DNA from: an uncultured Chloroflexota bacterium
Lineage (GTDB): Bacteria; Chloroflexota; Anaerolineae; Promineifilales; Promineifilaceae
Length of the DNA: 5,887 nt
Direction of reading: 5' to 3'
Assembly (NCBI GenBank): GCA_937958365.1
Contig: CALFEW010000048.1
Coordinates: forward strand, 1 to 5,887
The position numbers were made by a program, and so were the translations under genes. A model generated the notes under the pieces. That model did no database searches. It saw only the letters and a program-made list of their open reading frames with translations, and was not told where the DNA came from. Every line of letters begins with the position of its first letter. The first letter of the stretch is position 1. This document shows positions 1 to 4,461 of this stretch, in pieces.

Positions 1-108
1 TAATTTATAAAGGACAACTTTCGCTTTTTGAACCATGCCCAGATTTTTAATCTGTGTCATCTGTGGACAACCTTTTGGGTGCTGGCTTGACCAGATTAGG
101 ATGAAACC
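1..108. other. Non-coding leader upstream of the metal ATPase gene
   Basis: No gene is visible here. The stretch is AT-rich compared with the gene that follows. An in-frame TAG at 97-99 closes the ATPase frame upstream of its ATG, so nothing from the left edge reads into that gene. The AGGA at 98-101 is its likely ribosome binding site. There is an AT-rich TTTATAA at 4-10 and a TTGAAC at 28-33, but I cannot pair either with a second promoter box at a normal distance, so no promoter is called. The text around 51-67 resembles short intergenic phrases I have seen in many bacterial genomes; that is recollection only. Confidence 0.6.
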
Positions 109-2097
109 ATGACTGAAGACACTTTTGAACTGACGAAAACGAATACGCGGGAAGCAACGGCCGTTTCCCCCTGGCAACAACTCAAAGACAAATTCCCCAC
201 GCAGCAGGTCGAAGTGGTGTTCACCATCATCACTTTCGTCGCCATGATGGGTGGATTGGCGGCGGAATGGCTGGACGCGCCGCAAGTCGTGTCCACCAGC
301 CTCTACGCCATCGCCTACTTCACCGGCGGCAGCTTTGGCCTGGCCGCCGGGCTGCAATCGCTGCGCGAACTGACCATAGACGTAGATTTGCTGATGGTGC
401 TGGCGGCCATCGGCGCGGCGCTGGTCGGCGCGCCGTTCGAGGGGGCGATGCTGCTCTTCCTCTTCTCGCTGTCCAACGTGCTGCAAACCTATGCGCTGGA
501 TCGCACGCGCAACGCCATCCGCGCCCTCATGGCCCTGCGCCCGGCGGAGGCTACGGTGCGGCGCGATGGCGCGATGGTGACGCTGCCCATCGAAGAAGTC
601 CGGGTGGGCGATTTGATGATTGTCAAACCGGGCGAACGGCTGGCGCTAGACGGCCGTATCACCGAAGGGCGCAGCAGTCTCGACCAGGCAGCCATCACCG
701 GCGAATCCATCCCCGTCGCCAAAGAGCCAGGCGACACGGTGCTGGCCGGCAGCATCAACCAGCGCGGCGGGCTGGAAGTGGCCGTGACGCGGCTGGCGCA
801 GGATACCACCCTGGCGAAACTCATCAAAATGGTCGAGGAGGCCCAGGGGCAAAAGGCACAGACGCAGCGTTTCATCGAAAAAGCGGAGCAATATTATGCG
901 CTGGGGGTAATTGTGATGACGGCCGTAGCCATCATGCTGCCCCTCTTCCTGCTCAACGAGCCGTTTAACGAAACCTTCTACCGGGCGATGACGCTCATGG
1001 TCGCCGCGTCGCCGTGCGCCATCGTCATCAGCACGCCGGCGACGGTGTTGTCGGCCATTGGCAATGGGGCGCGGCGCGGCGTGTTGTTCAAGGGTGGCGT
1101 CTACGTGGAGCGGGCCGCCGACATTAAGGTGCTGGCCTTCGACAAGACCGGCACACTGACCGAAGGCAAACCGCGCGTCACCGATGTGGCCGTGTGCGAC
1201 CAATGCTGGCCCGGTGGCGAGAATGATTTACTGCGACTGGTGGCGTCCGTCGAGAGCAAATCGGAACATCCGCTGGCCCAGGCTATCGTCGCTGCGGCGC
1301 AAGGGCGCGGGCTGGCGCTGTCCGACGTGACCGATTTTCATTCGGAAACCGGGTTGGGCGTGCTGGCAACCGTCGAGGGGCGGCAGGTGGCGGTGGGCAA
1401 TTTGCGTTATTTTGCCAATTGGGAGATAGATGGGCTGGAAACGGCCGTGGACGCCCTAAACCGCTTCCAGGACGAAGGCAAAACCACCGTCCTGGCCGCC
1501 GACGTGACCGAAACAACTCATCGCGCCCACATCCTCGGCGTGTTAGCCATAGCCGACGTACTGCGCCCCAACGTGGCGGAAACCATTCGCCGCATCAAGG
1601 CCGCCGGGGTCGAGCGCGTCGTCATGCTCACCGGCGACAACGAGCGGGTGGCGGCGGCCATCGCCCGCCAATCCGGCGTAGACGCCTACCACGCCGAACT
1701 GCTGCCGCAAGACAAAATGCGCCTGCTGCACGAACTTACAGAAACGTATGGCCCGGTCGCCATGGTCGGCGACGGGGTCAACGACGCCCCGGCGCTGGCG
1801 GCCGCCGACATCGGCATCGCCATGGGCGCGGCCGGCACCGACGTGGCCCTGGAAACGGCCGACATCGTGCTGATGAGCGACGACCTGGGCAAAATCCCTT
1901 ACGTCATCGGCCTCAGCCGCCAGACGCGCCAGACGCTGGTGCAAAATCTGGTCTTTGCCATCGGCATGATTCTGATCCTCATTGCCTCGGTTCTGGGCTT
2001 TGGGCTGGCTTTGCCGCTCAGCGTGATTGGGCACGAGGGCAGTACGGTGTTGGTATCGCTGAATGGGCTGCGGTTGTTGGGGTATAAGGGGGAGTAA
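109..2097 (+). CDS. P1B-4-type heavy-metal-translocating P-type ATPase (Co/Zn/Fe/Cd efflux class)
   Basis: A 662-residue inner-membrane pump that would use ATP to expel divalent metal ions. All P-type ATPase landmarks are present in order: TGES of the actuator domain at 197-200, the metal-site motif SPC at 301-303 in a membrane helix, the phosphorylation motif DKTGT starting at Asp345, the P1B-specific His-Pro at 387-388 within SEHPLA, TGDN at 508-511 and GDGVND at 554-559. The last helix carries HEGST (642-646) followed by NGLRLL. SPC together with HEG(G/S)T defines the P1B-4 class, known for Co2+, Zn2+, Fe2+ or Cd2+ export (CoaT, CtpD, ZosA/PfeT relatives); the exact metal cannot be read here. 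Hydrophobic segments lie near 34-54, 61-82, 93-130, 262-282, 290-317 and 613-657. There is no N-terminal HMA metal-binding domain, as is usual for this class. The start is fixed by an in-frame stop at 97-99 and AGGA at 98-101. An unusual Cys-x-x-Cys lies at 363-366. Confidence 0.97.
   Translation: MTEDTFELTKTNTREATAVSPWQQLKDKFPTQQVEVVFTIITFVAMMGGLAAEWLDAPQVVSTSLYAIAYFTGGSFGLAAGLQSLRELTIDVDLLMVLAAIGAALVGAPFEGAMLLFLFSLSNVLQTYALDRTRNAIRALMALRPAEATVRRDGAMVTLPIEEVRVGDLMIVKPGERLALDGRITEGRSSLDQAAITGESIPVAKEPGDTVLAGSINQRGGLEVAVTRLAQDTTLAKLIKMVEEAQGQKAQTQRFIEKAEQYYALGVIVMTAVAIMLPLFLLNEPFNETFYRAMTLMVAASPCAIVISTPATVLSAIGNGARRGVLFKGGVYVERAADIKVLAFDKTGTLTEGKPRVTDVAVCDQCWPGGENDLLRLVASVESKSEHPLAQAIVAAAQGRGLALSDVTDFHSETGLGVLATVEGRQVAVGNLRYFANWEIDGLETAVDALNRFQDEGKTTVLAADVTETTHRAHILGVLAIADVLRPNVAETIRRIKAAGVERVVMLTGDNERVAAAIARQSGVDAYHAELLPQDKMRLLHELTETYGPVAMVGDGVNDAPALAAADIGIAMGAAGTDVALETADIVLMSDDLGKIPYVIGLSRQTRQTLVQNLVFAIGMILILIASVLGFGLALPLSVIGHEGSTVLVSLNGLRLLGYKGE
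156..170 (+). repeat. 15-base repeat AACGGCCGTTTCCCC, copy 1
   Basis: This copy lies inside the ATPase gene near its N-terminus and is read as Thr-Ala-Val-Ser-Pro (residues 17-21). It is identical to the copies at 3078-3092 and 5526-5540. Confidence 0.85.
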
Positions 2098-2106
2098 CGG
2101 GTTTTA

Positions 2107-2145
2107 TACTTCACCCGCGGCACGCATGTAAAGTTATGTGAAGTA
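2107..2145. repeat. Inverted repeat after the ATPase gene (weak terminator or operator)
   Basis: TACTTCAC at 2107-2114 is matched perfectly by GTGAAGTA at 2138-2145, separated by 23 bases. The right part is also a near-perfect tandem of two 10-base units, ATGTAAAGTT (2126-2135) and ATGTGAAGTA (2136-2145). No T-run follows, so it is not a canonical intrinsic terminator. It begins ten bases after the ATPase stop codon and ends about 80 bases before the next start. It could be a protein-binding site for the downstream gene or a 3' end structure of the upstream message. Confidence 0.4.
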
Positions 2146-2191
2146 ACACAGTGGTTTCAAACAGGAAACGGCCGTCTCATGCCGCAGCAAA

Positions 2192-2206
2192 ATGGTGTAT
2201 GATGGG
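2192..2206 (+). promoter_or_regulatory. Possible -10 region of the 215-residue protein gene
   Basis: ATGGTGTATGATGGG contains TATGAT at 2198-2203, a fair match to the TATAAT box, preceded directly by TG. It lies about 20 bases before the start codon and just ahead of AGGAG (2213-2217). A very similar string occurs at 3142-3156 before the LolA-like gene. I see no convincing -35 box at 16-18 bases upstream, so this rests on the -10 match and the recurrence alone. Confidence 0.3.
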
Positions 2207-2223
2207 GTCTAGAGGAGTCTGCC

Positions 2224-2871
2224 ATGAAAAGCGACACCGATGTCCCACTGGGTTATATTTTTCATCGAGGGCGTAGTCATTTTGGTTACGATCAGTTTGA
2301 CGTCTTTCTGACCAGCAAGCCATCAGAGCAGCATTTTGACCCAGATGAAGTTCGTGTAACTGCCGGGACTGTCCGTGGGGCATACCCTATAGAAATTGTT
2401 CATCCCTGGCAGCAAGCTCCAGACTACCCGGTGTGCGCCGGTCGCATCGTCGTGGCTGACCGGTTCCATAAGCGCGTCGAAGTATTTACGTTAGGTGGTC
2501 AGGTAACGATCAACACTGAGAGGGAATATACAGAATGTATCTTCACGTCCCCCGCGCCTTTTTTAGACATGACCACCGGCCATTCCGTGGCGACGCTGCT
2601 GGCCAACGAAATCGAAATTTTGTTGGCGCAGCGTCGGGCCGCGCACAATTTTCACTTCCCCAACGAATTCGACACCCTTTTGCTGAAAGCAGACCCGCTA
2701 ATTTTTTATGCCTGCTGCCTGGAAACAATTCGCGAGAAGTTTGCCCACCTCCCTTACTATCATGATCCGGTCGTGCAACATTTGAAGCATCAGCTTCATT
2801 TGGAAATTGACCGTTTGCAGCAAGAAGAGCAGTGGCCGCAAACTCTCCCTGAACTCAACAGCCTGATTTAG
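2224..2871 (+). CDS. Hypothetical soluble protein, 215 residues, no recognised family
   Basis: I do not recognise this protein. The gene looks real: the frame is open for 648 bases, the ATG follows AGGAG (2213-2217) by six bases, and an in-frame TGA at 2200-2202 rules out a longer start. The product has no signal peptide and no membrane helix, so it is probably cytoplasmic. The first half (about 9-110) looks rich in beta strands; the second half (about 120-203) looks mainly helical, ending in a charged amphipathic helix at 183-203. It is rich in histidine (13 residues; clustered as AHNFHF at 140-145 and QHLKHQLHL at 185-193) and has four cysteines (71, 105, 164, 165). No catalytic motif is evident. 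Sampled lines run at about 45-60% GC, against about 70% in the ATPase gene, which suggests a different history. A metal link to the upstream ATPase is tempting because of the histidines, but it is speculation. Confidence 0.8.
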   Translation: MKSDTDVPLGYIFHRGRSHFGYDQFDVFLTSKPSEQHFDPDEVRVTAGTVRGAYPIEIVHPWQQAPDYPVCAGRIVVADRFHKRVEVFTLGGQVTINTEREYTECIFTSPAPFLDMTTGHSVATLLANEIEILLAQRRAAHNFHFPNEFDTLLLKADPLIFYACCLETIREKFAHLPYYHDPVVQHLKHQLHLEIDRLQQEEQWPQTLPELNSLI

Positions 2872-2898
2872 GCGATAATTCCTATGGTTTGTGTAATA

Positions 2899-3046
2899 TC
2901 ACGATTTGGTTGGAAGCACTGTCATTCTGACGAGTCTTCGAGGAAGAATCCCCTTGCTGCCGGCAAATAGGGATTCTTCGCTCCGAAGACTTCGCTCAGA
3001 CTTTGTCCTGAGCAACGCCGAAGGAATGACTTCTACCAAATCGTGA
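2899..3046. repeat. 148-base palindromic intergenic element, MITE-like
   Basis: The ends are a perfect 12-base inverted repeat, TCACGATTTGGT (2899-2910) and ACCAAATCGTGA (3035-3046). Inside are nested matching arms: GTCATTC (2921-2927) with GAATGAC (3024-3030), AGTCTTCG (2933-2940) with CGAAGACT (2984-2991), and AAGAATCCC (2944-2952) with GGGATTCTT (2970-2978), around a central TGCCGGCA (2958-2965). The right arm carries an extra small hairpin, GCTCAG (2994-2999) with CTGAGC (3008-3013), which makes the element asymmetric. It encodes no protein and no target-site duplication is evident. Arms of the GTCATTC...GAAGAATCC type resemble intergenic repeats I recall from many bacterial genomes. It may be a non-autonomous mobile element, a folded RNA, or a bidirectional transcription barrier. 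Confidence 0.7.
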
Positions 3047-3048
3047 CC

Positions 3049-3066
3049 ACTACAGGTTCCTGTAGT
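3049..3066. repeat. 18-base near-perfect palindrome ACTACAGG-TT-CCTGTAGT
   Basis: Two perfect 8-base arms (3049-3056 and 3059-3066) flank only two bases. The spacing is too tight for a comfortable RNA hairpin loop unless the inner pair opens, which makes a dimeric protein-binding site at least as likely as a terminator. It starts two bases after the 148-base palindromic element, so it could also be part of that element's insertion site. No T-run of terminator quality follows. Confidence 0.5.
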
Positions 3067-3181
3067 TTGATAGACGAAACGGCCGTTTCCCCACCCACGC
3101 TAATAAATTGGTGAGCAAAGCCTGTCACAAAGCGCGTCGGGATGGTGTTTAATGGGTGAAAGATTTAATATCAATGGTAGA
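3067..3181. other. Non-coding stretch before the LolA-like gene
   Basis: No gene is seen. The stretch contains the 14-base perfect palindrome GAAACGGCCGTTTC at 3076-3089, which holds one copy of the recurring octamer, and a TGTCAC at 3123-3128 that recurs at 3182-3187. ATGGTGTTTAATGGG at 3142-3156 matches the promoter-like string before the preceding gene in 13 of 15 positions and contains TTTAAT at 3148-3153 as a possible -10 box. Confidence 0.45.
3078..3092 (+). repeat. 15-base repeat AACGGCCGTTTCCCC, copy 2
   Basis: This copy is intergenic and extends to the left into a perfect 14-base palindrome, GAAACGGCCGTTTC (3076-3089). It is identical over 15 bases to the two copies inside genes, so the shared text is not explained by protein conservation. 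Confidence 0.85.
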
Positions 3182-3222
3182 TGTCACCTGACACACGCCT
3201 GTAAAATGATACCTGACAGGCG
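3182..3222. promoter_or_regulatory. Operator-like repeat cluster and possible -10 box for the LolA-like gene
   Basis: Three elements interlock here. TGTCA-CC-TGACA at 3182-3193 is a compact inverted repeat. ACCTGACA occurs twice, at 3186-3193 and 3211-3218, 25 bases apart. CGCCTGT (3196-3202) pairs with ACAGGCG (3216-3222) around 13 bases. TAAAAT at 3202-3207, a plausible -10 box, lies inside that last repeat, so a repressor bound there would block RNA polymerase; alternatively the arms form an RNA hairpin just ahead of AAGGAG (3229-3234). No regulator gene is in the window to match it with. Confidence 0.4.
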
Positions 3223-3240
3223 CTCTAAAAGGAGTCACAC

Positions 3241-4374
3241 ATGAAAAACAAGAAATTAGTCATTGGGGCCATCGTTCTTTTGCTGTTAGCCAGCCTGGGT
3301 TTGGCCGCCTTCGCCTTACAGCCCACGGCCGAAGATTTGCTGATACAGGCCATGGAAACCATGCAAACCGTCACCGACGGCCATACCGTCGCCACGTTCA
3401 CGGTAAACACACCGGAGATGAACGCCAGCGGCACGGTGGAGATGTGGGGCCAACTGGAAGCGGGACCCAACGGTGAACCGGCCTTCCGCGCCGAAGTGCT
3501 GGACGCGACGGAAAGCGACATGGTGGGATTAACGGCCGTTACCGACGGCTACAATTTCTGGCTCTGGGATCCGCAAGAAAATAAAGTCCTGGTCGGCAAC
3601 GCCGACGAAGCAGCAGCCATCATCGCCGAGCAAATGGCCGGTAAAGAATTCGAGGTTGATCCTGACTACAATCCCGAAGAGATGGACCACCCGGAAACCC
3701 CCGAAGAAGCCGTTGCTAAACTGCTGGAATACTTCACCGCCGAGCGTATTACCGACGTGCAAATCGGTGAAACCAATGCTCACGGCCTGCGCCTGATCCC
3801 CATCCCGGAGCAAATGCCCGATGAGGTTCGCGCCGCCGGTGGTTTCCTGAAAGTTTACGTGCGACCCGAAGACGGCGCGCCGCTTTCTGTGGAATACGCC
3901 GAAGGCGCCATGGGTTCCGGCAGCGCCACCGCTACTTTGTTGGAGCTGAACCAGGGCGTTGACGAGTCTCTCTTTACCTTTGCTATTCCCGAAGGCGCGG
4001 AAATTGTTCACCTGGAAGACCTGAAGCCTGAAGAACTGACGGCCGCAGAAACCGCCGACCTGGACGCGCTATCCCCGGCCGTTTTGCCTGCCGACGCCGC
4101 GTTTGTTAGCGCGACGGAAATGCGCGGGGCGATTGTGCAGCGCTACTCGCGCACCGATGGCGGCTTTACCGTGGCCCAGGGACCGGCAACGGCCGTGCCC
4201 GACCGTGAAGAAACCGGCGAAGCCGTGACCGTGCGCGGCGTGGAAGGCATGCTCTACAGCGACGAATCCGGCGCGCAAAACCTGCTCACCTGGACAGAAG
4301 GTGACGTTACCTTCTGGATTGGCGGCGACCTGACCTCGGCCGAAGCGTTGGCCCTCGCAGAATCGCTGGAATAA
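3241..4374 (+). CDS. Exported LolA-like protein with C-terminal DUF4367-like region
   Basis: A 377-residue protein that is exported. It starts MKNKK, then has a hydrophobic stretch to about residue 25 with a possible signal-peptidase site after AFA (23-25); there is no lipobox cysteine and no cysteine anywhere, so it is not a lipoprotein. Residues about 28-265 look like a LolA/LolB-type beta half-barrel, including VEMWGQ (66-71) and the aromatic strand NFWLWDP (105-111). Residues about 280-376 resemble DUF4367: GVEGML (333-338), then LTWTEGDVTFWI (349-360) and a short closing helix. Such proteins are thought to bind lipid-like ligands or act as envelope partners of transporters; no activity can be assigned from the sequence. 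The mature part is strongly acidic. The start is supported by AAGGAG (3229-3234), six bases of spacing, and an in-frame TAA at 3226-3228. The MacB-type transporter gene follows after 87 bases, and I infer a functional pair. Family names come from pattern resemblance, not a search. Confidence 0.85.
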   Translation: MKNKKLVIGAIVLLLLASLGLAAFALQPTAEDLLIQAMETMQTVTDGHTVATFTVNTPEMNASGTVEMWGQLEAGPNGEPAFRAEVLDATESDMVGLTAVTDGYNFWLWDPQENKVLVGNADEAAAIIAEQMAGKEFEVDPDYNPEEMDHPETPEEAVAKLLEYFTAERITDVQIGETNAHGLRLIPIPEQMPDEVRAAGGFLKVYVRPEDGAPLSVEYAEGAMGSGSATATLLELNQGVDESLFTFAIPEGAEIVHLEDLKPEELTAAETADLDALSPAVLPADAAFVSATEMRGAIVQRYSRTDGGFTVAQGPATAVPDREETGEAVTVRGVEGMLYSDESGAQNLLTWTEGDVTFWIGGDLTSAEALALAESLE

Positions 4375-4397
4375 CACCCCGGCTAAGATCAAAAAGT

Positions 4398-4456
4398 AAA
4401 GATTGAAGATGGATGATGGAAGTCTGACGACAATCATCCATCTTCAATCTTTTTTT
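4398..4456 (+). terminator. Long hairpin with T-run, directly before the ABC transporter start codon
   Basis: Bases 4398-4417 and 4433-4452 form a perfect 20-bp inverted repeat (core GATTGAAGATGGATGAT on the left) around a 15-base loop. The right arm ends in seven Ts (4450-4456), so on the + strand it has the form of an intrinsic terminator for the LolA-like gene, whose stop is 23 bases upstream. The stem is AT-rich, so its efficiency is uncertain. The T-run ends five bases before the ATG at 4462, so the structure also covers the region where the ribosome must load for the next gene. The arm text is low-complexity and resembles dispersed repeat phrases. Confidence 0.75.
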
Positions 4457-4461
4457 ATGCT

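Noticed and set aside
28..51. Promoter for the ATPase made of TTGAAC (28-33) and TTTAAT (46-51)
   Set aside because: The spacing of 12 bases is too short for a standard promoter.
489..2034. Several minus-strand frames of 77-185 residues opposite the ATPase
   Set aside because: The ATPase frame on the + strand carries every family motif; the opposite frames have no recognisable domain and are expected in GC-rich DNA.
1419..2087. A 222-residue + strand frame overlapping the ATPase, and a similar one at 267-968
   Set aside because: Both are extremely rich in Arg, Gly and Pro, as expected from out-of-frame reading of the ATPase gene.
2107..2145. Intrinsic terminator for the ATPase gene
   Set aside because: No T-run follows the arms and the spacer is long, so it was kept only as an inverted repeat.
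2899..3046. CRISPR repeat or tRNA-like gene in the palindromic region
   Set aside because: There are no regularly spaced direct repeats and no cloverleaf or CCA end; the structure is nested inverted repeats only.
4457..4459. An ATG five bases before the chosen ABC start
   Set aside because: It opens a different frame that ends at a TGA after about 30 codons and gives no ABC sequence.
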